10,957 nt of DNA from Bacteroidaceae bacterium (GCA_021443285.1 JABUUG010000025.1:5793-16749); one strand, 5' to 3'; positions 1-7,616 are shown, counted from the stretch's first letter. Program-made: numbers and translations. Notes: generated by a model from the letters alone, not told the origin.

Positions 1-22
1 AATTTGTGTTCAGTTAGTTATC

Positions 23-42
23 AGACAAAAAATCATTTGTCT
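23..42 (-). terminator. Small hairpin downstream of the GH106-GH30 gene
   Basis: AGACAAA at 23-29 is the exact reverse complement of TTTGTCT at 36-42, giving a 7-bp stem with a 6-nt loop. It lies about 37 bp past the stop codon of the last gene in the run, where an operon terminator could sit. The stem is AT-rich and no uninterrupted T tract follows it on the minus strand, so the terminator assignment is weak. It may only be a chance inverted repeat. Confidence 0.3.
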
Positions 43-86
43 TTAACTCCTTTAACTCCCTTAACTCCAATTAATAGATTAACTCC
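42..86 (-). repeat. 9-bp tandem repeat overlapping a stop codon
   Basis: Five 9-bp units are visible: 42-50, 51-59, 60-68, a degenerate one at 69-77, and 78-86. On the minus strand the well-kept units read as variants of GGGAGTTAA. The first contains the stop codon of the GH106-GH30 gene. Because the unit is three codons long, each intact copy repeats an in-frame TAA. Short tandem repeats of this kind are common between genes in Prevotella-like genomes and probably arise by replication slippage. Confidence 0.75.
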
Positions 87-3000
87 CATTTGTTGCCCCT
101 ACCTTATTCATTTTTATGCTGACAATGCTCCTTGGGGGGAGCGAAATGTTGTTGAGATTGTCAATGGGGAACTCTTCCATGTTCTGTCTGCTGCTCGTTA
201 TGGTTGCAGTTGTTTCCAGTGTCTTATTTGTGTCGCAGACAGGTATGTTGAGGGAGTATGCGGCGGGATGCGGGCTGCGGTTTATCAGACACACCACTAT
301 GGTATTTCCGTCGGGGCTTGTTGCGGCAAGCACATTGTCGTTTGAGGTCTCAACGATGCGGTATCCGGGAGTGATGTACTGTGTTATCTGGGCGCGTACA
401 TAGTAGTTCTTGCTTCTCTTGATAGGGGGCAGGTAGCGGTCCACATTGCCTGAACAGGTGAGCAGACACCACTGGTCTCCGCTGTCGATAAACTGCCAGT
501 CGCACCACACTGTGGGCTGCAGGTGTCTCATGTCGTTGAAGAGCATCTGTGCCAGTCCGAGGTTTCCCATTATGCCCCTTCCACCTGCACCGGTCTCGCT
601 CATCCAAAGGCTCTTGCCCGATGCCTTTACCTTGTCTCTCAGGATGGCGCGGTTGTCGTTTTGTGATAGTCCCTTTTCCGCTGATGGCGTGTAGGCATAA
701 GAGTGTGTGTTCCATTGCGTTATGGCGTTCATGGCGTCCTTGTTGCGCGCATAGTGTTCGAATGTTTCTAGGCTCTTCTCCTCGTTTGTGTCATCGCTGG
801 CGGAGATGATGGTCTTCAGTCCGCTTTGAGACAGAAGGGGCGCGAGGTGCTTGCTGATGAATAACACTTGGTCGGCAGGCAGGAAACCGCATCCTTCCTG
901 ATTTCCTCCCCTACGCCAATAGTCGGTGTTTGGCTCATTGAAGGGGTCGAGGCTGTGGAACTCTATGCCCTCTGCATCGCGGAAATGCCGGCATACATCC
1001 ACAAGATACTGTGCAAAGCTGTCGTAGCAGTCGGTGCGCAGGTTGGTGTCGGCTGGCTTCTCCGCTCCCGAACAGCATCCGCTGACGGTCATCCACCATG
1101 GCGGCGTGTTGGCAAATGCCTCAATGATGGGCTGTTTGCCGTAGTGTTTGCAGCGTGCAATGATTTTCCTCAGCACCTTTATCTGCGCCTCGTCGGCACT
1201 CCAGTCGTAGGGGCTGTCAGGGTACGTCTTGAAGCCCTTCATCTCTGCGCGTAGGCCCTTGTCGCCCTTCATGTGGTGCGGTCGGCAGTTTTTGTGTCTG
1301 GGGTCGTCGCCTCCGGGTATGTTGTAGCGGAACACGTTGTAGTTCAGTCCGTCTGGCGATACGAGCCAGTCTATGGCCTGATCCAAGGTTTTCTCGTCCC
1401 ATGTGCCGGCTTCCTTTGCCCACCAGCAGAGGCTCACTCCCCATCCCTCTACGGTTTGGAGTGTGTGGTCGGCGTTTATGGTTACGGGTGTCGGGTGGAA
1501 GGTGATGTATGGTGTGCTGTTCAGTCCCGACTCCATGGGCTGCCAGTGGGCGTAGGTGGTCTTTTTGTAGTTTATGTCTACAATGTTTATCTCCTTGAAG
1601 TTACGCCATTTCACACCTTCTCTGTCAAGGGCTGCAATGCGGTTTGCGGGCAGGTTGGTTACTTCTACGGTGAGTGTGTTTTTGCCCGGATGGAGACAGT
1701 TGGTTATATTTACATCGTAAGGCACTGCCCAAAGGATTGCCACATATTTGCCGTTGAGCATTACCCTTGCGCTTTCGCGTACATCGCCCAAGTGGAGTAT
1801 CGCCTCTGAGCGGGCATGTCCTGTCGGAAGGGTGAACTGCACGGTGTATGTTCCTGTGCCGGAGAAGCTGTTGAGAAGCTCGTCGTTGAGTGTGGTCCAT
1901 GAGCGGGGGGCATCTGTGTCGTAGGTCTTGCTGAGGGAGGGGATATTCAGACGCCAGCCAGTGCTTAAATATAGGGGACTATCCGAAGCCGAGACTTCGG
2001 ACACGGGGGCTGGGGGAGCTTCTTTACAATCCTTACTTTCGAATGTCTGTAGAATACATGACTCGCCGGATGATAGCTGCAGGAATACCTGCGTGCTGCC
2101 GTCCTGCTGACGGGTTAGAGCGCGCTTCACGTCTCCAGTCATGGGGTTGAAGAGCTGGGCGGTCTCTGCCTTCACGGAGAGAGTAACCCAGTCGGATATG
2201 CCGCCAGACTTCAGGGCAGAGATGAAGTAGTGGTGTCCCGTATCGTTTCTGCGGCGTATGGCAGATAGGTGGAATCGACTTTTCATTTCCTCTGGCATGA
2301 CATTCAGACTGTCAATCGAGGTGTGCGTCGATTGCTTTATTTCCGCGAGTGCTGCCTGAAAGTCGTTGCGGCGTGCTTCGAGATTGGCAAAGCCGGGGAC
2401 GTCCTCCGGGTAGTTGTCAAGGAACACTATGTCGGCTCCCTGTCTGGCAAGGGTAAGGAGTTTTTGCAGCACGTCGTGTGGCATGAGCTTGACAGCGGGA
2501 ACTATGAGCGCCTTGTATTCCGTACCGCCTTCAGTTATCAGCGTGTGGCGTTTGGGAGCTTCTCTAACGTCCTCATTGTCCCTGACACTGAGCGTGCGAA
2601 TGAATTTGTCTGAGATATAGTCGCAGTCGTAGCCCTGCCGGATAAGCGAGTTTATGGATGCTATGAAGCGTGGTGCAAGGCGGCTCATCTTGTGTATGTC
2701 GAAGAGCAGCAGGGCATCCCCCTTAGGGGGCATTGGAGCCTCGTTCCACATGTCGTATATCGGGAGATACACAAGGAAATCGTTGTCGGGCTTGCCATAC
2801 TGCATGAACGACTGGCACCGTGTGATGTATTTGAACATTTCGGGTGCGTCCCTCCAGATTGTGTTTGTCGGCGACATATCGACTGAGGCATAGAATTTCC
2901 ATCCTGGCCATGGCGCTTCTTTCGGCGAATAGCATGTGCCGTGCATGTAGAGGTGGTTCACGCCGGCAGTCATGAAGAGGTCAATCTCAGGTTTGCACTG

Positions 3001-4131
3001 CGAGAGAGATGTGCGGAAATGCTCTGTAAGCCATGTGAAAGCCTCTGCCGAGACGAGGTTCTTGCCCGTGATATGGGCTGCCGACGAAGCGTATTTCAGC
3101 ATGGACAGGTCGGCGTCGTTCTTCCTGATGAGCGAGTCCTTGCGCAGTCCGTCTATGCCGAAGGATGACAGTCCGAAGCCCTCACATTCGGGGATGTCAA
3201 CGGCAGCATAGATGTCGATGAGGTTTCCGGGACTTCCATGTGCCTGGTTGCGAGTCTTGGTGCCATGACTGTGCGCCCATGCAGTCCATGTCTCTGTGAA
3301 GTTTTCAAGCAGCAGTTCGCCGAGAGTCTGGCGGTAGTAGGAGATGATGCGGGCAGACTGTTCAATGCCTTCCGCCTTTTTTGCCTCCTTTACTTTCTCT
3401 GCCTTTTCAGTCTTCAACTGCGTAGCAGATGGGGTGGGGAAGAGGTGTTCGGTGTAAGGCTCAAGGTCGTAGCCTCTGCGCTTTTTGAACTCTTCGAAGA
3501 GTGCTGGTGTCCAGTCTGCGCCATACACCTCGTATGAGTCGTTGAAGAAATTGTGTGGGTAGGCTACTCCATTTTCCTCGAACGCTTTGGTGAAGCGGCT
3601 GAGGTATCTGTCTACAGCCCCCTTGTTGAAATGGTCTATTACAAGTCCCTCGCCGCCGGGGGCAGCGCGTTTCACCATCTGTTTTGTCTTGCCGACAGTC
3701 AGTTTTCCGTCTTTGTCTAAGACCGCCTTGGACGCCGCATCTTCGGGTGTAACCTCTGGTCCGCCGAAAGGCCATCCTGTGCCTGTGTTCATGTCTATGG
3801 ATAGTCCGAGCATGGATGCCTTCTGGTTTATGAATTTCAGCATATCCATCCATTTCGGAGACAGGAAGGGAATGTCATTTTCCTCGTTACCTTGCACACC
3901 GTATATTGGGGTTATCTCCAGTCCGCCGATGCCCGCTTTTGCGTATTCCTCAAGCAGATAGGCGAGGTTCTCCTTATCAACGGCACTGCCGAGCCACCAC
4001 CAGCGACAATAAGGCCTTGCCTCTGGCGATGGTTGCGGCCAAAGACTGTCCCATTGGGAAGAGGGGGACTCTGCAGAGAGAGGTGATAGTGAAAGGAGGA
4101 AGAGGAGGAAAAAAAGGGATAAGCGAGGCAT
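79..4131 (-). CDS. Secreted GH106-GH30 fusion: alpha-L-rhamnosidase-like plus endo-beta-1,6-galactanase-like
   Basis: The 1350-residue protein joins two glycosidases. Residues 1-20 form a type I signal peptide (hydrophobic core, then PLSA before ES), which supports the ATG at 4131. Residues about 30-700 resemble GH106 alpha-L-rhamnosidases: YCRWWWLGS near 41-49, GGLEITPIYG at 69-78, NTGTGWPFGGP at 115-125, TRNQAHGSPGNL at 293-304, PECEGFG at 314-320 and SAEAFTW at 361-367. Residues about 720-875 are the galactose-binding-like beta-sandwich that closes GH106 proteins. Residues about 876-1345 form a complete GH30 domain with EGWGVSLCWW at 895-904, FRYNIPGGDDP at 934-944, probable acid/base E1066 in DPFNEPN and probable nucleophile E1179 in WMSETGAGG. 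The GH30 part most resembles Bacteroidota endo-beta-1,6-galactanases. Inferred role: removing rhamnose from RG-I or arabinogalactan ends and cutting beta-1,6-galactan, outside the cytoplasm. It is last in the run. Fold assignments are firm; exact linkages are not. Confidence 0.9.
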   Translation of the reverse strand: MPRLSLFFLLFLLSLSPLSAESPSSQWDSLWPQPSPEARPYCRWWWLGSAVDKENLAYLLEEYAKAGIGGLEITPIYGVQGNEENDIPFLSPKWMDMLKFINQKASMLGLSIDMNTGTGWPFGGPEVTPEDAASKAVLDKDGKLTVGKTKQMVKRAAPGGEGLVIDHFNKGAVDRYLSRFTKAFEENGVAYPHNFFNDSYEVYGADWTPALFEEFKKRRGYDLEPYTEHLFPTPSATQLKTEKAEKVKEAKKAEGIEQSARIISYYRQTLGELLLENFTETWTAWAHSHGTKTRNQAHGSPGNLIDIYAAVDIPECEGFGLSSFGIDGLRKDSLIRKNDADLSMLKYASSAAHITGKNLVSAEAFTWLTEHFRTSLSQCKPEIDLFMTAGVNHLYMHGTCYSPKEAPWPGWKFYASVDMSPTNTIWRDAPEMFKYITRCQSFMQYGKPDNDFLVYLPIYDMWNEAPMPPKGDALLLFDIHKMSRLAPRFIASINSLIRQGYDCDYISDKFIRTLSVRDNEDVREAPKRHTLITEGGTEYKALIVPAVKLMPHDVLQKLLTLARQGADIVFLDNYPEDVPGFANLEARRNDFQAALAEIKQSTHTSIDSLNVMPEEMKSRFHLSAIRRRNDTGHHYFISALKSGGISDWVTLSVKAETAQLFNPMTGDVKRALTRQQDGSTQVFLQLSSGESCILQTFESKDCKEAPPAPVSEVSASDSPLYLSTGWRLNIPSLSKTYDTDAPRSWTTLNDELLNSFSGTGTYTVQFTLPTGHARSEAILHLGDVRESARVMLNGKYVAILWAVPYDVNITNCLHPGKNTLTVEVTNLPANRIAALDREGVKWRNFKEINIVDINYKKTTYAHWQPMESGLNSTPYITFHPTPVTINADHTLQTVEGWGVSLCWWAKEAGTWDEKTLDQAIDWLVSPDGLNYNVFRYNIPGGDDPRHKNCRPHHMKGDKGLRAEMKGFKTYPDSPYDWSADEAQIKVLRKIIARCKHYGKQPIIEAFANTPPWWMTVSGCCSGAEKPADTNLRTDCYDSFAQYLVDVCRHFRDAEGIEFHSLDPFNEPNTDYWRRGGNQEGCGFLPADQVLFISKHLAPLLSQSGLKTIISASDDTNEEKSLETFEHYARNKDAMNAITQWNTHSYAYTPSAEKGLSQNDNRAILRDKVKASGKSLWMSETGAGGRGIMGNLGLAQMLFNDMRHLQPTVWCDWQFIDSGDQWCLLTCSGNVDRYLPPIKRSKNYYVRAQITQYITPGYRIVETSNDNVLAATSPDGNTIVVCLINRSPHPAAYSLNIPVCDTNKTLETTATITSSRQNMEEFPIDNLNNISLPPRSIVSIKMNKVGATNGS
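3367..3414 (-). other. Lys/Glu/Ala-rich insertion in the GH106 domain
   Basis: Residues about 240-255 of the GH106-GH30 protein are almost entirely Lys, Glu, Ala and Val. They sit between the conserved stretch around YDLEPYTEHLF (221-231) and the helix beginning near RIISYYRQTLGELLLENFTE (261-280). As I remember the family, these two stretches lie closer together in GH106 members. The segment is probably a surface helix or loop with no catalytic role. Confidence 0.5.
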
Positions 4132-4275
4132 TATGGAGGGGGTCTTGATGTTTTTGATTCTTGCTCTGGCAAGTGGCTGGGGTCGATTACGGAGCTTGCC
4201 CCAGTTACCACCCCGAACGCGGGGGCTTTTGAGGTTCCGGATGCTCCTGGGGTAGAATTTTATGAGGGGCTGCTG
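4132..4275. other. GC-rich structured gap between the GH28-GH105 and GH106-GH30 genes
   Basis: This 144-bp gap holds several inverted repeats. CTGGGG at 4177-4182 matches CCCCAG at 4199-4204. GGCAAG at 4168-4173 matches CTTGCC at 4195-4200. CCCCG at 4211-4215 matches CGGGG at 4220-4224 with a 4-nt loop. A second CTGGGG at 4247-4252 can compete for 4199-4204. The first two pairings share bases 4199-4200, so they cannot form together. No T tract follows on the minus strand, so it is not a standard terminator. I see no convincing Bacteroidota promoter (TTTG and TAnnTTTG). It could be a leader structure of the downstream gene or a dispersed intergenic repeat. Confidence 0.45.
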
Positions 4276-6594
4276 TTAGTTTCTGACGGTCAGCTTATAG
4301 TATTCTGCAGCGGCGAGGAGTACGCATCCGGTGCCGTAGTCTTCAAAGTCGGGGTGGGAGTCGTAGCTGACGGGCTGTCCGTCTTTGGGCTCTTTTCCTG
4401 TGCCTTGCACATAGCCTATATATCCGTTCTTGTGAATGGCGTCTTTCTGTATGGCGTTCCATGCCTTGTCAACGACGGGGCGATATTCCTTTGCGGGTAT
4501 AATGCCATTGCGTATGCCCCATGATATGGCATAGACGAAGAGTGCTGTTCCCGATGTCTCCTTGCCGCCGTAGTTGTTAGGGTCGTGTAGGCTAACGTTC
4601 CAGAACCCGTCTTCGCGCTGTGTCTGTTTTATGCTTTGCGCCATAAGTCTGAAGTCGTTAAGGTAGTCCTTGTAGTGCTTGTCCTTCTTTGGCACATCCT
4701 GCATTACGCGTGCCAGTGCCGCTATCACCCATCCGTTGCCCCTTGCCCAGTAGCAGTCCTCGCCGTTGGGCTCTTTGTAGGGTGGCAGGAAGTCCTTGTC
4801 GCGCCACCACAGGTTGTCTTCTGGGTTGAACATCCCCCTCCCGCCGAGTCTGTTCCGGGTGTATTCGTACATCTGCCATGCGCGGTCGAGACAGCGTTTG
4901 TCCTTTGTCTCCGCGTAGAGTTTTGTGAATACGGGCATCGCCATCTGTATGGCGTCTATCCACCACCAGTCGTCCACCTTGTCGGTCTTTAGCATGTTCT
5001 CTATATTCTCTATCGTGGGCTGCAGCGTGGCGGTGGGAATGGTGTGCAGACGGTAGAGGTCTATGTATGTCTGTGCACAGCATTGGTCGTCGGCGTGACG
5101 GGTTGTTGTGCCGTTGCGTGGTGTCCATTTGTGGTGGTCTGCCCATTCTGTGGCATAGTCTATGTAGTCCTGTCGCGGCAGTATCTCGTACAGTGCCATC
5201 AGCCCTTCGTAGTAAACGCCTCGTGTCCAAAGACTGCTGGGGCGGTATTTCCCGTGAACATACGTTACCTTCTTTGGGTCGGTGCAGTGCTTCATGAAAT
5301 ATTCGTTTACGGCAACAGCTGTTTTCAGCACAGGGCTGCCATTGGTCTCTAAAGCCTTTATGTTATTAAATGTGAAGTCCTTCAGCTGGTATTTGTCAGA
5401 CTCCTCCACGTCTTTGAACACTTTGCAGACCACGTCTATGTTCCTGATTGCAATGTTGTTGCACTGCGACAATGGCATGTCCTCGCGTTCTTCCTTCTTG
5501 TAGAACTGTGTCCATGGTTTTATGTAGAGGAAACTGCCGCATGAACCTTTCACGTCCTCCACAGTAACATACTCGTAGTGCTGCGGAGTGTCGGGCCTCA
5601 TTTTCAACCATAGCACACGCTCCGCATTGTTCACCTTCAGTCGTCGGAGCACAATATTCCAGTCGTGCAGGCTCTCCGAACCGAGTGTCAGGCAACCGTG
5701 TACCACACCGTAGGTGCAGTCTTGCACGATGACGTTATATACAGGGCCGTTGTTGGGGTCTTTGTCGGCGAATGTCCCCTTGCCACCCTTTATCACCACG
5801 GCATCATCATTGACGTGCATATAGCATCCGCTGACGAGGATGTCGTGGCATACGTCTATATCTATTGCGTCGCTCGATGGTGCGCCGTTAAGCCCTTCTG
5901 CCCCATAGCCCGTTGTCGGTGCACAGATGTGGCAACCGAGGTATTTCACATGATGCGACTTGTAGAGGTGGTTTGTCCAGAATGGGGAGTTCACCAGCCT
6001 TATATCCTGCACCGTAACATTCTCTGAATTAGAGATATATACGAGTCGTGGGCGCATGGCTTCGAGGTTTGTACAGGCTTTATTGTACTGTCTGCGAATC
6101 CAGAACTCCGTCCAATACTCCGAGCCGTTCCCATCTATTGTGCCTGGTCCGCTGATGGTGAAACCGTTCACTCCGTCCGCATTCACGAGGGCTGCGAAAT
6201 ATTTCAGCGTCTGTCCCTCCATGCGCGTCTCCATAAGCTTGAAGTCTTGTATGCGGTCGGATCCTTTCAGTTTGCCACCAGCCTCTACTAGTAGGTGGGT
6301 GCCTTGCCTGAAGAAGAGAGACCCTGAGAGGAATGTGCCTTGGGGTATCACCACTACGCCGCCACCCGACTGCGCCGCCTTGTCGATGACGCTTTGTATG
6401 GCTGTCGTCTGTATCACGGTGGAGTCGTTCCTTACGCCATGGTCGGTTATGACATAGCGTTTGCCGAGAGTGTTTACATCCACTCTCGTTGTGTCGTTGA
6501 ACCATGAGGGTATAGGATCTCCGTTGGGGAAGACTTCACTCCTCGTTATAACGCAAATCAGTAGGAATGACAGGAATAGGATGCTGCGTTTCAT
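4276..6594 (-). CDS. Secreted GH28-GH105 fusion: galacturonidase-like plus unsaturated rhamnogalacturonyl hydrolase
   Basis: The 772-residue protein pairs two pectin enzymes. The start is ATG at 6594. An upstream TTG at 6615 is less likely because it lies inside the reductase gene and would put polar residues before the signal peptide (MKRSILFLSFLLICVITRS). Residues about 30-418 are a GH28 beta-helix with family motifs in variant form: SSDAIDID at 240-247 (usual NTD), NDDAVVIKG at 262-270, VHG at 298-300 (usual GHG) and LKMR at 330-333 (usual RIK). These variants suit an exo- or rhamnogalacturonan-type galacturonidase. Residues about 420-772 are a GH105 (alpha/alpha)6 domain with LWTRGVYYEGLMALYE at 455-470, HADDQ at 500-504, WWWIDAIQM at 543-551 (D547 probably aligns with the catalytic Asp of B. 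subtilis YteR) and CYWARGNGW at 614-622. GH105 removes the unsaturated galacturonate that PL11 leaves on RG-I fragments. There is almost no linker. It follows the reductase gene by 7 bp, implying co-transcription. Confidence 0.92.
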   Translation of the reverse strand: MKRSILFLSFLLICVITRSEVFPNGDPIPSWFNDTTRVDVNTLGKRYVITDHGVRNDSTVIQTTAIQSVIDKAAQSGGGVVVIPQGTFLSGSLFFRQGTHLLVEAGGKLKGSDRIQDFKLMETRMEGQTLKYFAALVNADGVNGFTISGPGTIDGNGSEYWTEFWIRRQYNKACTNLEAMRPRLVYISNSENVTVQDIRLVNSPFWTNHLYKSHHVKYLGCHICAPTTGYGAEGLNGAPSSDAIDIDVCHDILVSGCYMHVNDDAVVIKGGKGTFADKDPNNGPVYNVIVQDCTYGVVHGCLTLGSESLHDWNIVLRRLKVNNAERVLWLKMRPDTPQHYEYVTVEDVKGSCGSFLYIKPWTQFYKKEEREDMPLSQCNNIAIRNIDVVCKVFKDVEESDKYQLKDFTFNNIKALETNGSPVLKTAVAVNEYFMKHCTDPKKVTYVHGKYRPSSLWTRGVYYEGLMALYEILPRQDYIDYATEWADHHKWTPRNGTTTRHADDQCCAQTYIDLYRLHTIPTATLQPTIENIENMLKTDKVDDWWWIDAIQMAMPVFTKLYAETKDKRCLDRAWQMYEYTRNRLGGRGMFNPEDNLWWRDKDFLPPYKEPNGEDCYWARGNGWVIAALARVMQDVPKKDKHYKDYLNDFRLMAQSIKQTQREDGFWNVSLHDPNNYGGKETSGTALFVYAISWGIRNGIIPAKEYRPVVDKAWNAIQKDAIHKNGYIGYVQGTGKEPKDGQPVSYDSHPDFEDYGTGCVLLAAAEYYKLTVRN

Positions 6595-6601
6595 GGGTAG
6601 G

Positions 6602-7561
6602 CTATTGTTTGTCAATACATTTCATATTCTCAGCCAACTGCTCTGCGCTGCTTGCTCCGACGAGCACAGAGGTTACGCCTCGCTGTTTGAGTATCCACCT
6701 GAGCGAATCCTCCGCCAAACTTCGCCCTTTCGCCACTGCCTCGTCGTTCCACTGCCGCAGCTGTGTCAGGAGTTCTGACGTGAGTGTGCTCTGCTTCAGG
6801 AAGTGGTTCACCGCCATGCGGCTGCCCTGCGGCACACTGCCGTCGAGATAGCGGTTGGTGAGCAGTCCTTGTGCCAATGGCGAGAACGCGATGAAGCCGA
6901 TGCCGTTGTCGGCGCAGTAGTCAAGTATGCCGTTGGCTATGTGGGTTGTCAGCAGCCTGTTCAGCTTGCCTTGGTATATCAGTAGCGGCACGTCCCTTTG
7001 TTTCAGGTATTCCGCAGCTTTCATCAGCGGTTCGAGCGGCCAGTTGCTTATGCCTATATACAGCGCTTTGCCCGCCCGCACTATATCCACCAGTGCCTGA
7101 AGGGTCTCCTCTATCGGCGTGTCTGGGTCGTAGCGGTGGCTGTAGAACAGGTCTACATAGTCGAGGCGCATACGCTTGAGGCTTTGGTCGATTGACGCCA
7201 TGAGGTATTTGCGCGAACCGTGGTCGCCGTATGGTCCTGGCCACATGTCGTAGCCAGCCTTTGTGGAGATGAACAACTCATCGCGATATGGGCGGAAATC
7301 CTCGTCCATCAGTTTGCCGAACGTCTCTTCCGCAGAGCCGTAGGGAGGGCCGTAGTTGTTTGCGAGGTCGAAGTGGGTGATGCCGTGGTCGAAAGCGTAG
7401 CGGCAAATCTTGCGGGAGTTGTCTATGGGGTAGGTCTCGCCGAAGTTGTGCCAGAAGCCGAGGCTGACCTTCGGGAGCATCACGCCCGACCTGCCGCATC
7501 TGTTATACAGCTGGTCAGGATTGTCGTAGCGGCTGTCGGCAGCCATGTAAAGGGAACTCAT
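6602..7561 (-). CDS. Aldo/keto reductase, YghZ (L-glyceraldehyde 3-phosphate reductase)-like
   Basis: This 319-residue protein has no signal peptide and should be a cytoplasmic NAD(P)H-dependent reductase. It closely resembles E. coli YghZ: YNRCGRSGVMLPKVSLGFWHNFG at the N-terminus, ITHFDLANNYGPPYGSAEE at 61-79, ISTKAGYDMWPGPYG at 98-112, YSHRYD at 140-145 and SPLAQGLL at 227-234. The catalytic tetrad is complete: D65, Y70, K101 and H142. Two points are odd. The protein stops just after VLVGASSAEQLAENMK, about 28 residues before the usual end, and the usual QPSYN motif reads QGKLN at 197-201. The start ATG at 7561 is supported by the match to family N-termini. It is the only cytoplasmic enzyme among exported hydrolases. 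A role in reducing a rhamnose-derived aldehyde such as L-lactaldehyde, or detoxifying methylglyoxal, is inference. Confidence 0.9.
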   Translation of the reverse strand: MSSLYMAADSRYDNPDQLYNRCGRSGVMLPKVSLGFWHNFGETYPIDNSRKICRYAFDHGITHFDLANNYGPPYGSAEETFGKLMDEDFRPYRDELFISTKAGYDMWPGPYGDHGSRKYLMASIDQSLKRMRLDYVDLFYSHRYDPDTPIEETLQALVDIVRAGKALYIGISNWPLEPLMKAAEYLKQRDVPLLIYQGKLNRLLTTHIANGILDYCADNGIGFIAFSPLAQGLLTNRYLDGSVPQGSRMAVNHFLKQSTLTSELLTQLRQWNDEAVAKGRSLAEDSLRWILKQRGVTSVLVGASSAEQLAENMKCIDKQ

Positions 7562-7567
7562 GGTGGT

Positions 7568-7592
7568 ATTGATTATTGATTAATGATTAATG
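7568..7592 (-). repeat. Heptamer repeat before the reductase start
   Basis: On the plus strand ATTGATT occurs at 7568-7574 and 7575-7581, followed by AATGATT at 7582-7588 and a partial AATG. The array lies 7 bp upstream of the reductase ATG, within its likely 5' untranslated region. The AT-rich sequence could keep the start region unstructured, and copy-number change would shift spacing from any promoter. Confidence 0.6.
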
Positions 7593-7616
7593 CGGAGATA
7601 TAAGAGAGCCACTGTG

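Noticed and set aside
42..86. CRISPR-like array
   Set aside because: The units are 9 bp, directly adjacent and have no spacers. No cas genes are present.
1500..1550. Two separate genes (GH106 and GH30) merged by a missed stop
   Set aside because: The frame is continuous, no start codon with a signal peptide occurs at the junction, and the linker reads as ordinary protein.
1273..1809. Plus-strand open frame of 178 codons
   Set aside because: It lies opposite the GH106-GH30 junction, which reads well as protein on the minus strand.
4133..4255. Plus-strand small ORF of 40 codons with a hydrophobic start (MEGVLMFLILALA)
   Set aside because: It sits in the GC-rich gap and overlaps the hairpin elements. 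It has no detectable start signal, and the rest is Arg/Leu-rich, as expected from non-coding GC-rich DNA.
6595..6615. Upstream TTG start for the GH28-GH105 gene, adding seven residues
   Set aside because: It overlaps the reductase coding end and would put polar residues before a normal signal peptide. The ATG at 6594 gives a standard signal sequence.
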